Below, in pieces: positions 1 through 6,286 of a stretch of DNA of 7,330 nt; position 1 is the first letter of the stretch, and the number at the start of each line of letters is the position of its first letter. Under the pieces are notes generated by a model, which was given only the letters and a program-made list of their open reading frames with translations, ran no database searches and was not told the DNA's origin. This DNA comes from an uncultured Oscillospiraceae bacterium. GTDB taxonomy: Bacteria; Bacillota; Clostridia; Oscillospirales; Oscillospiraceae. The translations under genes were made by a program, and so were the position numbers. Where the stretch lies: NCBI GenBank assembly GCA_934643765.1, contig CAKUCT010000094.1, positions 1-7,330 of the forward strand, written 5' to 3'.

Positions 1-20
1 CTGATATCCAGAATGAAATA

Positions 21-75
21 CCCCAGGCCCGGAGAGTGTATTTCACCGGGTCCAGGGGATTTTTGCGTTTTTATA
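21..75 (+). terminator. Probable factor-independent terminator of a gene upstream of the window
   Basis: An imperfect hairpin pairs CCCC (21-24) with GGGG (55-58), GG (26-27) with CC (52-53) and CCCGG (28-32) with CCGGG (46-50), with one A-A mismatch, one bulged T and a loop of about 13 bases. A T-rich tract follows (60-64 and 68-72). The shape and position, just before a new gene, suggest that it ends transcription of a plus-strand gene lying left of the window. The stem is imperfect and the T-tract is interrupted by GCG, so the call is moderate. Confidence 0.45.
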
Positions 76-99
76 GAAAATTTTAATAACAAATTGAAT

Positions 100-106
100 G
101 GGGGAG
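100..106 (+). promoter_or_regulatory. Ribosome binding site deciding the start of the flavin reductase-like gene
   Basis: GGGGGAG lies 6 bases before the ATG at 113. An earlier in-frame ATG at 98 overlaps this site and has no Shine-Dalgarno of its own, so 113 is the preferred start. Confidence 0.75.
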
Positions 107-112
107 CGCTGC

Positions 113-685
113 ATGAAAAAAGATCTGGGCGTCAAGCCATATCTGTTCCCGATGCCGGTGCTGATGGTTGCGACCTACTGCGACGACGGCACGGTTGATG
201 TTATGAATATGGCCTGGGGCAGCATCTGCGCGCGAAATATGGTGTCGCTGAAAATCAACGAGAAGCATAAAACATCCGAAAATCTCAGAAAACGCGGAGC
301 CTTCACGCTGAGCATCGCAGACCTTGCGCATATAGAAGAGGCGGACTTCTTTGGCATTGCCAGCGGCAACACTATGCCGGACAAGTTCGCGCGCAGCGGC
401 TTGAGCGCAGTGAAAAGCGAAAAGGTAGACGCGCCGGTTGTGCAGGAGTTTCCGCTGACGCTGGAGTGCCGGGTTGTCGAAGATAAAATGGAGGTCTTCG
501 GCCACCATGTGATCGGAGAGATTGTCGGCGTGCTGGCGGATGAGCGCGTTCTGGACGAAGCAGGGGAGATTGTCCCCTCAAAGCTGGAAGCAATTTTATA
601 TGACCAGATGAAAAGCGGCTATTACGCCGTCGGCGAACAGGTTGGACAGGCTTGGAAAACCGGCCTCCCACTGATGAAAAAGTAA
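113..685 (+). CDS. Flavin reductase family protein (flavoredoxin-like, FMN-binding split barrel)
   Basis: A 190-residue soluble protein of the flavin reductase-like family (flavoredoxin group), whose members bind FMN non-covalently in a split beta-barrel and pass electrons from NAD(P)H or a partner protein. The family is recognised from its N-terminal block, residues 13-36, which reads FPMPVLMVATY, then an acidic turn with DDG, then MNMAWGSIC. The segment VSLKINEKHKTSENL (44-58) follows and is the usual second strand and FMN-phosphate region. Total length is normal for the family. There is no signal peptide or membrane segment. The ATG at 113 is chosen because GGGGGAG precedes it at 6 bases; the ATG at 98 would lie across that site. 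The gene stands alone, facing the ABC operon, with a shared hairpin terminator 4 bases after its stop. The electron donor and acceptor cannot be told from sequence. I saw no clear sigma-70-type promoter in the AT-rich leader at 60-97. Confidence 0.85.
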   Translation: MKKDLGVKPYLFPMPVLMVATYCDDGTVDVMNMAWGSICARNMVSLKINEKHKTSENLRKRGAFTLSIADLAHIEEADFFGIASGNTMPDKFARSGLSAVKSEKVDAPVVQEFPLTLECRVVEDKMEVFGHHVIGEIVGVLADERVLDEAGEIVPSKLEAILYDQMKSGYYAVGEQVGQAWKTGLPLMKK

Positions 686-689
686 AAGA

Positions 690-726
690 AAAGCCCGGCC
701 ACCAGAGATTCTGGTGGCCGGGCTTT
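690..726. terminator. Bidirectional terminator between convergent genes
   Basis: A perfect 17-bp stem (690-706 with 710-726) closes on a three-base GAT loop and is very GC-rich (GCCCGGCCACCAG core). It begins 4 bases after the stop of the flavin reductase-like gene and lies 16 bases beyond the stop of the minus-strand ABC gene. Read on the minus strand it is followed by TTTTCTTTT, a proper U-tract. On the plus strand the tract is only TTT, so termination may be stronger for the ABC operon. Confidence 0.85.
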
Positions 727-742
727 CGTAATTTAAAAAGGT

Positions 743-2698
743 TTATTCCAGTTCAAACGCGCCCGTGTAGAGCTGATAATATGTGCCCTTCTGAGCAATC
801 AGATCGTCGTGCGTGCCGCGCTCGATAATCTGGCCATGGTCGAGAACCATAATGGCGTCCGAGTTCTGAACCGTGGAGAGCCTGTGCGCAATGACAAAGA
901 CTGTGCGGCCCTTCATCAGCGCGTCCATGCCGCGCTGGACCAGAAGTTCGGTTCTGGTGTCGATGGAGGAGGTCGCCTCATCGAGAATCATGACAGGCGG
1001 GTTGGCGACGGCCGCGCGCGCGATGGAAAGCAGCTGCCGCTGGCCCTGAGAGAGGTTGGCGCCGTTGGATGTGAGCATGGTGTTGTATCCATCCGGAAGG
1101 CGCGTAATAAAATCATGCGCGTTGGCAAGCTTTGCTGCCGCGATGCACTCTTCGTCTGTCGCGTCGAGCTTGCCGTAGCGGATATTATCCATAACCGTGC
1201 CGGTGAAGAGGTTCACATCCTGCAGGACGATGCCGAGCGAGCGGCGCAGATCGGCCTTCTTGATGTGGTTGATGTTGATGCCGTCATAGCGGATTTTGCC
1301 GTCGGCAATGTCATAGAAGCGGTTGATGAGGTTCGTAATCGTCGTTTTGCCTGCGCCGGTCGCGCCGACGAAGGCGAGCTTCTGCCCGGGCTTGGCGTAG
1401 AGCGAGATGTTATGCAGCACCGGTTTTTCGGGGACATACGCAAAATCCACGTCGAAGAACCGCACGTCGCCGGAAAGCAGGCGATATTCCATTGTGCCGT
1501 CGTCCTTCTGATGCTGCCAGGCCCATTTGCCCGTGCGTTCGGAGCAGGGGATGATCGTGCCGTTTTCCTCGCGGCAGCGCGTGAGCGTGACGGTGCCTTC
1601 ATCGCTCTCGGGCTGCTCGTCAAGCAGTTCAAAGATTCTGCCAGCGCCTGCAACGGCCATTGCGACGGCGTTCATCTGCTGGGAGACCTGGGAGACGTTC
1701 GCGGTAAACTGCTTGCACATGCCAAGGTAAGACGCGACAACGGAAATGGACAGGGGCGCGGCGAGCGTGCCGAATGTCACAAGGTTCTGAATGGAGAGGT
1801 TCGGGATGCTGCCGCCGGAGGTAATGAGAAGACCGCCGGCAAACGCCGTGAGCACATACAGAAGGTTTCCGATGTTGCCCATGATCGGCATGAAGATGTT
1901 GGCGAAGCGGTTTGCCTCGCGCGCGTCTAAGAACAGCTGGTCGTTGAGCTTGTCAAAGTCCTCTTTGGAGGCGTCCTCGTGGCAGAAGACCTTGATAACC
2001 TTCTGGCCGTTCATCATCTCTTCGACAAAGCCCTCAACCTTGCCGAGCGAAGATTGCTGGCGCACAAAGTATTTTGCGGACTGGCCGCCGATATTTTTTG
2101 TAGCCAGCGACATGCAGATGATGCCGAGAATCACGACCAGCATCAGCGGCATGCTGTAGTAGATCATCATGCAGATGACGCCGATGACGGTCAGGCCGCA
2201 CGAGAGAAGATTCGGCAGGCTCTGTGAAATGACCTGACGAAGAGAGTCGGTGTCGTTCGTGAAGCGTGACATGATATCACCGCGCGGGTTGCGGTCAAAG
2301 TAGGAGATGGGCAGCGTCTGCATGGTAGAGAACATGCGCACGCGCGTCTTGTGCAGGAAGCCCTGCGTGACGTGCGCCATCAGCTGGGTGTAGATGGTCG
2401 TAAGAATCAGGCTGATGACGTACAAAAGCGTCATCACGACCAGCGCACGGATCAGCTGCGGCAAAATTGCGTCCCAGCCGGAGGTGAGACCCTGCTCAAT
2501 ATAGTTCGTGATGGTTTCAATGAAGGCGGCTGGTGCAACGCCGATGATGGCACTGAGAACGATGCAGATCAGAACGATTGTCAGGTGAACCGGGTAATCG
2601 TGATAAACCTGCTTCATCAGGCGATTGAGGACCTTGAAGTCCATTTTGCCGCGTCCGGCTCCAACGGGCGCTTTGCCGCGCATCGGACGATTAGCCAT
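743..2698 (-). CDS. ABC exporter half-transporter with the catalytic ATPase site (multidrug-type, heterodimer partner B)
   Basis: A 651-residue type IV (B-family) exporter half: an N-terminal domain with about six membrane helices (roughly residues 38-325) and a C-terminal ATPase. It should pump a hydrophobic or toxic compound out across the cytoplasmic membrane together with the half encoded just upstream. Motifs seen are Walker A GATGAGKT (445-452), Q-loop Q493, signature LSQGQ (549-553, second Gly of LSGGQ replaced by Gln), Walker B MILDEATS with catalytic E574, and switch H605. The hydrolytic residues are intact but the signature is degenerate, the mirror image of its partner. About 40 extra residues (367-410, containing ERTGKWAW) lie between the membrane and ATPase domains. 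The start is the ATG at 2698, with AGGAGGT 7 bases before it; a GTG three codons upstream lies inside that site. The start overlaps the previous stop by 8 bases. Substrate unknown. Confidence 0.93.
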   Translation of the reverse strand: MANRPMRGKAPVGAGRGKMDFKVLNRLMKQVYHDYPVHLTIVLICIVLSAIIGVAPAAFIETITNYIEQGLTSGWDAILPQLIRALVVMTLLYVISLILTTIYTQLMAHVTQGFLHKTRVRMFSTMQTLPISYFDRNPRGDIMSRFTNDTDSLRQVISQSLPNLLSCGLTVIGVICMMIYYSMPLMLVVILGIICMSLATKNIGGQSAKYFVRQQSSLGKVEGFVEEMMNGQKVIKVFCHEDASKEDFDKLNDQLFLDAREANRFANIFMPIMGNIGNLLYVLTAFAGGLLITSGGSIPNLSIQNLVTFGTLAAPLSISVVASYLGMCKQFTANVSQVSQQMNAVAMAVAGAGRIFELLDEQPESDEGTVTLTRCREENGTIIPCSERTGKWAWQHQKDDGTMEYRLLSGDVRFFDVDFAYVPEKPVLHNISLYAKPGQKLAFVGATGAGKTTITNLINRFYDIADGKIRYDGININHIKKADLRRSLGIVLQDVNLFTGTVMDNIRYGKLDATDEECIAAAKLANAHDFITRLPDGYNTMLTSNGANLSQGQRQLLSIARAAVANPPVMILDEATSSIDTRTELLVQRGMDALMKGRTVFVIAHRLSTVQNSDAIMVLDHGQIIERGTHDDLIAQKGTYYQLYTGAFELE

Positions 2699-4436
2699 GG
2701 TTTTCACCTCCTGCTTTGTTCTGGGAATCGTAGACTTCTTTATAGATGGTACTGGTTTTCAGAAGCTGGTCGTGCGTGCCGCTTGACTCGATGCGGCCGT
2801 TGTCCATGACGAGAATGAGATCGGCGTCCTGGACGGAGGAAATACGCTGGGCGATGATGAACTTTGTCGTGTCGGGGATTTCCTCGCGCATGGCCTGGCG
2901 GATAAGCGCGTCTGTCTTGGTATCGACGGCGGAGGTTGAATCATCCAGAATCAGAACCTTCGGCTTTTTCAGAAGCGCGCGCGCAATGCAAAGCCGCTGC
3001 TTCTGGCCGCCGGAGACGTTTGTGCCTCCCTGCTCGATATAGGTGTCGTATTTGTCGGGGAAGGTCTGGATGAACTCGTCTGCCTGCGCCAGCTTGCACG
3101 CACGAACCAGCTCTTCGTCGCTTGCGTTTGCGTCGCCCCAGCGGAGGTTTTCCTTGATGGTGCCGGAGAAGAGGACGTTTTTCTGCAGAACGACGGCAAC
3201 CTGGTTGCGGAGCGTCTCCAGATCATAGTCTTTGACGTCGATGCCGCCGACGCGGACGGTACCTTCCGTAGCGTCATACAGACGCGAGATGAGCTGAATG
3301 AGACTCGTCTTCGAAGAGCCAGTGCCGCCGATGATGCCGACAGTCTGGCCAGATCTGACATGCAGGTTGATGTTCTCCAGAGCCATCCGGTCGGCCGTGG
3401 AGGCATATTTGAAGCTGACGTTGTCGAAGTCCACATTGCCGTCTGGAACCTCGTAAATGGGCTTGGCGGGGTTGTGGAGGTCGCTTTCCTCGTCCAGCAC
3501 TTCGCAGATACGCTTGGCAGAGGCCGAAGCCATGGTGATCATGACGAAGACCATCGAGAGCATCATCAGGCCCATGAGAATCTGCATGGAGTAGGTAATC
3601 ATGCTCGTAAGAGAGCCGACGTTCAGATACGTGCCCTGCGACTGGACGATGAGCTTTGCCGCAAAGTAGCTGATGAGGATGCGGCAGGCGGAGATGCAGA
3701 ACTGCATCAGGGGGTTATTGAGGGCCAGAATCTTTTCTGCCTGCAGGAAGTCCTTGCGGACGGAATCGGACTCGGCTGTAAACTTTTGCGTCTCATAATC
3801 CTCGCGGACAAAGCTCTTGACCACGCGCATAGCCTGTACGTTTTCCTGGACAGAGTTGTTCAGCCGGTCGTATTTCTTGAACACGGCCCGGAACAGCGGC
3901 AGGGCCGTCCGTGCCATCAGATACAGGCAGAAGCCGAGAATCGGGATGATCGCGGCAAAAATGAATGCCAGCTGCTTGCCGACTTTGATGGACATCACCG
4001 TTGCAATGATCAGCATCATCAGCGCGCGGATGGCCATGCGGATGATCATCATAAACGACTGCTGGATGTTGGAGACGTCCGTGGTGAGACGCGTCACAAG
4101 AGAGGATGTGGAAAAACGGTCGATGTTGGAGAACGAGAAGTCCTGTACCTTATAGTACAGATCGTGGCGCAGATTCTGAGCAAAGCCGGACGCGGCCGAT
4201 GCGCAGAACCAGCCGGAGGCTGCGCCGCAGGCAAGCGAAAGCATTGCCACCAAAAACAGCTTCAGACCGAAACTCAAAATCACATTCATCGAGCAGCCTG
4301 CCTGAATGTTGTTGATCAGGTCTGCCGTGAGAAGCGGAATGATACATTCGCACGCAACTTCGCCAACCATAAACAGCGGCGTGAAAATGGTATCGCGCTT
4401 GTACTGCCGGATGCAGCCGGCCAGGCGTTTAATCAT
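2691..4436 (-). CDS. ABC exporter half-transporter with degenerate ATPase residues (multidrug-type, heterodimer partner A)
   Basis: A 581-residue B-family ABC exporter half: a membrane domain with about six helices (roughly residues 17-305) and an ATPase domain (about 335-575). It should pair with the next gene's product as one efflux pump. The ATPase carries Walker A GGTGSSKT (370-377, with Ser375 where the third glycine is usual), Q-loop Q418, a working signature VSGGQ (474-478), Walker B VLILDD with Asp499 in place of the catalytic Glu, D-loop SAVD (502-505), and Gln530 in place of the switch His (IIAQRIS). This is the known pattern of the degenerate half in heterodimeric exporters such as LmrCD, BmrCD and TM287/288: this subunit lends its signature to the partner's active site and hydrolyses ATP poorly itself. 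AAGGAGGA precedes the ATG by 8-9 bases. The ATG overlaps the regulator's stop by 8 bases (ATGATTAA), so it is co-transcribed and probably translationally coupled. Confidence 0.93.
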   Translation of the reverse strand: MIKRLAGCIRQYKRDTIFTPLFMVGEVACECIIPLLTADLINNIQAGCSMNVILSFGLKLFLVAMLSLACGAASGWFCASAASGFAQNLRHDLYYKVQDFSFSNIDRFSTSSLVTRLTTDVSNIQQSFMMIIRMAIRALMMLIIATVMSIKVGKQLAFIFAAIIPILGFCLYLMARTALPLFRAVFKKYDRLNNSVQENVQAMRVVKSFVREDYETQKFTAESDSVRKDFLQAEKILALNNPLMQFCISACRILISYFAAKLIVQSQGTYLNVGSLTSMITYSMQILMGLMMLSMVFVMITMASASAKRICEVLDEESDLHNPAKPIYEVPDGNVDFDNVSFKYASTADRMALENINLHVRSGQTVGIIGGTGSSKTSLIQLISRLYDATEGTVRVGGIDVKDYDLETLRNQVAVVLQKNVLFSGTIKENLRWGDANASDEELVRACKLAQADEFIQTFPDKYDTYIEQGGTNVSGGQKQRLCIARALLKKPKVLILDDSTSAVDTKTDALIRQAMREEIPDTTKFIIAQRISSVQDADLILVMDNGRIESSGTHDQLLKTSTIYKEVYDSQNKAGGENHG

Positions 4437-4899
4437 GTTTGGATTCCTCCTTCAGAAAACAAGAATTCATAGGAACGTCCAGATTCTCCGCAGCCAAGTC
4501 CAGCAGGCGCACGAGCATCTCTACATCGCTTTCGCTCATGCCGCGGGTCATGGTCCGCTCGATAGACTGGATGTGCTGCCAGATTTCCTTCTGGCACTCA
4601 TCGGCCTTCTCCGTCAGAAAAATGCGCTTGTAGCGCCGGTCGTCCGGATCCGGCTCGCAGGTCAGAAAGCCCTTGCTCTCCAGACGCTGTAAGAGCCCGG
4701 AGACCGTGGGATGGGTCAAATTGAACCGTTTTTCGATGTCCTTGGGGTAGACCACCTCACCATTCCGCTCGGAGAGATAGCGGATGATGAACGACTGCTG
4801 GCCGGTCAGATCGAGATCGAGCAGCTTGCGGTCGATGGCCTGCCGGATGGCCTGGGACAGGACACGAACGCGGTGTCCAAGATGATAGGGGGCGTTCAT
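4429..4899 (-). CDS. MarR-family transcriptional regulator, probable repressor of the ABC exporter operon
   Basis: A 156-residue winged-helix protein of the MarR family: dimeric cytoplasmic DNA-binding repressors that usually release DNA when they bind a phenolic, drug-like or other small ligand. The winged helix spans about residues 32-99. The recognition helix is THPTVSGLLQRLESKGFL (62-79), and the wing carries the typical DPDDRR turn (84-89) followed by KRIFLTEKA. The terminal helices (about 5-28 and 99-145) form the dimer interface. GGAGGT precedes the ATG by 8 bases. It is the first gene of the operon, overlapping the next by 8 bases. Two identical palindromes stand directly before it, over the start of transcription, so it very probably represses itself and the exporter. 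One cysteine lies at the wing (81) and one near the C-terminus (147); redox sensing is possible but unsupported. The ligand is unknown. Confidence 0.93.
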   Translation of the reverse strand: MNAPYHLGHRVRVLSQAIRQAIDRKLLDLDLTGQQSFIIRYLSERNGEVVYPKDIEKRFNLTHPTVSGLLQRLESKGFLTCEPDPDDRRYKRIFLTEKADECQKEIWQHIQSIERTMTRGMSESDVEMLVRLLDLAAENLDVPMNSCFLKEESKHD

Positions 4900-4920
4900 G
4901 GAATAAGACCTCCAAAAAAA

Positions 4921-4953
4921 GTAGCATGCTACGTACTTTAGGTAGCATGCTAC
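4921..4953. promoter_or_regulatory. Tandem palindromic operator for the MarR-family regulator
   Basis: Two identical perfect 12-bp palindromes, GTAGCATGCTAC, lie at 4921-4932 and 4942-4953, separated by nine bases. Their centres are 21 bp apart, two helical turns, so two dimers would bind the same face of DNA. The second copy starts directly after the -10 box of the regulator's promoter and covers the expected start of transcription; the first lies in the leader just upstream of the ribosome binding site. Position and symmetry fit a MarR-family operator. That this regulator binds here is inferred. Confidence 0.85.
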
Positions 4954-4981
4954 ATTTTAGCAGATCCTATGAAACTTGCAA
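4954..4981 (-). promoter_or_regulatory. Promoter of the marR-ABC operon
   Basis: Read on the minus strand, TTGCAA (4981-4976) serves as -35 and TAAAAT (4959-4954) as -10, with a 16-base spacer. A TGC directly before the -10 gives the TGN extended -10 motif. Transcription should start near 4947, inside the promoter-proximal palindrome, and repressor bound there would block RNA polymerase. Confidence 0.7.
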
Positions 4982-4995
4982 GACACGAAACAAAC

Positions 4996-5026
4996 AAAAA
5001 AGCTGAGATCCTGGGGATGCTTTTTT
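4996..5026 (-). terminator. Probable terminator of the FliB-family gene
   Basis: A hairpin pairs AAAAAAGC (4996-5003) with GCTTTTTT (5019-5026) and continues as ATCC (5008-5011) with GGAT (5015-5018) around a TGG loop, with a four-base bulge (5004-5007). On the minus strand it comes 9 bases after the FliB-family stop and ends in TTTTTTGTTTG. It would insulate the MarR promoter from read-through. The bulge and low-GC outer stem make it a weaker terminator than the other two in the window. Confidence 0.55.
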
Positions 5027-5035
5027 GTGCAGGTT

Positions 5036-6130
5036 TCAGTCTTTCGCGCCGAGCAGCGACAGAAGCGTCTGCCAGCGAAGCGTCTGCCGGGAGAAGACTC
5101 TTCGCAGAAGCAGCAGGTTTTCTTTCGAATGCTCGACCTCTTTGCTGTAGAGTCCTGCAAGCGTGCAGAGCGTCTGCGGCGTGCGCTCGTGCGCGCAGGA
5201 GAGCATCGAGGCGATGCTCAGCACGTGGAACACGCAGCAGGCCGTCTGCGTCAGCACGTCGCCGTCCAGGCAGGCCTTCAGGAAATAGCGGTAGAGGAAA
5301 TAGACCGTCAGATTTTCCCACTGCGAGGAACATGCGCTGTCAAAGCCGCCGGGTGTCTGAACTTGCATCATGCTGTCCAGGAGCTTTGCAAAACGCGCGG
5401 TCAGGTGCTCCATGTTATTTAAAATCAGCCAGCAGGGGAAGAAGCTACTTTTTTTCGCCTGCAGGCGCCGGGCGCGGGCGAGCTGCCGCCGGCAGCTGCT
5501 TTCTGGCGAAAAACGGTCCAGAAGGGGATCAAGCCGCCCATAGTGCTTCCCGTCCAAAAGCTTTTGCAGCCGCACGGCAAACAGCAGAAGAAGCGAAAGC
5601 CGATCGGCAATCGGAAGCGCGCGGTTCTGCGCGATGGAAAACGCGGTCTGTCTGGCTGTACGCAAAGAGAGGTAAAGCTCCGGGTCCAGGTCATTGCAGC
5701 CTTCTACCGGCGTGACGTCTTCCCGGGAAATCAATGTGACAGGATCCGGATGCGCCAATAAAAGCCTGGCGGCTGCGGGGCAGGAGATACTGAGGCTCAG
5801 TTCGCGCGTTGCACCGTATTCTTCTATAAAGCGCGGATGTGTCCGGCAGGTGTTGCAGAGCCCCGCTTCACCAAGCGCCAGCTGCACCCGGCAGAGCCCG
5901 TCTTTGCGGACAAGCGGACAGTGCCCATCAAGCAGGCGGAACATGGTGTCGCCCTCCGCGTCTGTCGTCAGAGCGGCGCGCACCTCGTCTCCGAACGCGC
6001 CGGGCAGCGCCTGATAGCGCGCGATGGAGTCTTCGTCCAGGATGATCTCCCAGTCTTTGCAGCATGTATCCGGACATGCGCCCGCCAGACAGTGAAACTG
6101 CGCGGCATAATCCGGTTCAACACATTTCAT
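5036..6130 (-). CDS. FliB-family protein (flagellin lysine-N-methylase-like), cysteine-rich metal- or cluster-binding domain
   Basis: A 364-residue soluble protein resembling FliB, which methylates surface lysines of flagellin in Salmonella. The family signature is clear: an N-terminal cluster C14-x4-C19-x3-C23-C24 (FHCLAGACPDTCCKDW), then HCP (C71), GLC (C80), LCNTCRTHPR (C92, C95) and SISCPAAARLLL (C117). These cysteines are expected to hold metal or an iron-sulfur cluster. The C-terminal half is helical, with WENLTVYFLYRYF (271-283) in the place of a similar aromatic block in relatives. Length is close to Salmonella FliB (about 400). The ATG at 6130 is preferred: AAGGGG lies 9 bases before it, and the ATG at 6166 lies upstream of the predicted transcription start and has no ribosome site. 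No flagellin or flagellar gene is in the window, so its target may be another protein; methylase activity is inferred from the family only. Confidence 0.8.
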   Translation of the reverse strand: MKCVEPDYAAQFHCLAGACPDTCCKDWEIILDEDSIARYQALPGAFGDEVRAALTTDAEGDTMFRLLDGHCPLVRKDGLCRVQLALGEAGLCNTCRTHPRFIEEYGATRELSLSISCPAAARLLLAHPDPVTLISREDVTPVEGCNDLDPELYLSLRTARQTAFSIAQNRALPIADRLSLLLLFAVRLQKLLDGKHYGRLDPLLDRFSPESSCRRQLARARRLQAKKSSFFPCWLILNNMEHLTARFAKLLDSMMQVQTPGGFDSACSSQWENLTVYFLYRYFLKACLDGDVLTQTACCVFHVLSIASMLSCAHERTPQTLCTLAGLYSKEVEHSKENLLLLRRVFSRQTLRWQTLLSLLGAKD

Positions 6131-6139
6131 CTTCAATCG

Positions 6140-6145
6140 CCCCTT
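6140..6145 (-). promoter_or_regulatory. Ribosome binding site of the FliB-family gene
   Basis: Minus-strand AAGGGG sits 9 bases before the ATG at 6130. It supports that start over the longer reading frame that opens at 6166. Confidence 0.6.
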
Positions 6146-6156
6146 TTCTCCAAAAG

Positions 6157-6186
6157 ATGATACCATGTTTCAGGCAAATTCGTCAA
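6157..6186 (-). promoter_or_regulatory. Promoter of the FliB-family gene
   Basis: On the minus strand, TTGACG (6186-6181) and TATCAT (6162-6157) are separated by 18 bases, and TGG before the -10 gives an extended -10. The start of transcription would be near 6150, leaving a leader of about 20 bases. Its -35 box abuts the -35 box of the divergent PAP2 promoter. Confidence 0.65.
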
Positions 6187-6215
6187 TTGCCAAGGTTACA
6201 TAATTGTGTTATACT
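6187..6215 (+). promoter_or_regulatory. Promoter of the PAP2 phosphatase gene
   Basis: TTGCCA (6187-6192) and TATACT (6210-6215) are each one mismatch from consensus, with the optimal 17-base spacer and a TGT extended -10. Transcription should start near 6222, giving a leader of about 65 bases. The leader contains a small hairpin, AGATAC (6236-6241) with GTATCT (6247-6252), of unknown meaning. Confidence 0.8.
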
Positions 6216-6286
6216 AAGCAAGCACGTATTTTAAGAGATACAGGCCGTATCTTTGCGGCTGGAATAGATATCAGAAAGGAAACCCT

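Noticed and set aside
809..1930. A 373-codon plus-strand open frame opposite the catalytic ABC half
   Set aside because: It is the complement of a GC-rich well-supported gene, has no family resemblance, and is full of His/Arg/Asp/Ala runs typical of antisense shadow frames.
2699..2707. GTG start for the catalytic ABC half three codons upstream
   Set aside because: The GTG is part of the AGGAGGTG ribosome site itself; the ATG at 2698 has ideal spacing.
3360..4472. A 370-codon plus-strand open frame opposite the first ABC half and the end of marR
   Set aside because: It has the same shadow character, with abnormal His/Gln/Asp richness, and it overlaps two certain genes.
4921..4953. Tandem palindromes as a mobile-element end or CRISPR-like repeat
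   Set aside because: There are only two copies of a 12-bp palindrome with a 9-bp gap, placed exactly on a promoter; no transposase, target duplication or further repeats are present.
4969..5715. A 248-codon plus-strand open frame opposite the FliB-family gene
   Set aside because: Its Arg/Ala/Ser-rich low-complexity product conflicts with the minus-strand gene, whose conserved cysteine motifs are clear.
6131..6166. Longer N-terminus for the FliB-family protein from the ATG at 6166
   Set aside because: It lies upstream of the predicted transcription start, overlaps the -10 box, lacks a ribosome site, and adds residues before the conserved start of the family.
6236..6252. Small hairpin in the PAP2 leader as a riboswitch
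   Set aside because: A 6-bp stem in a leader of about 65 bases is too little structure for a known riboswitch class and has no terminator or ribosome-site sequestration partner.
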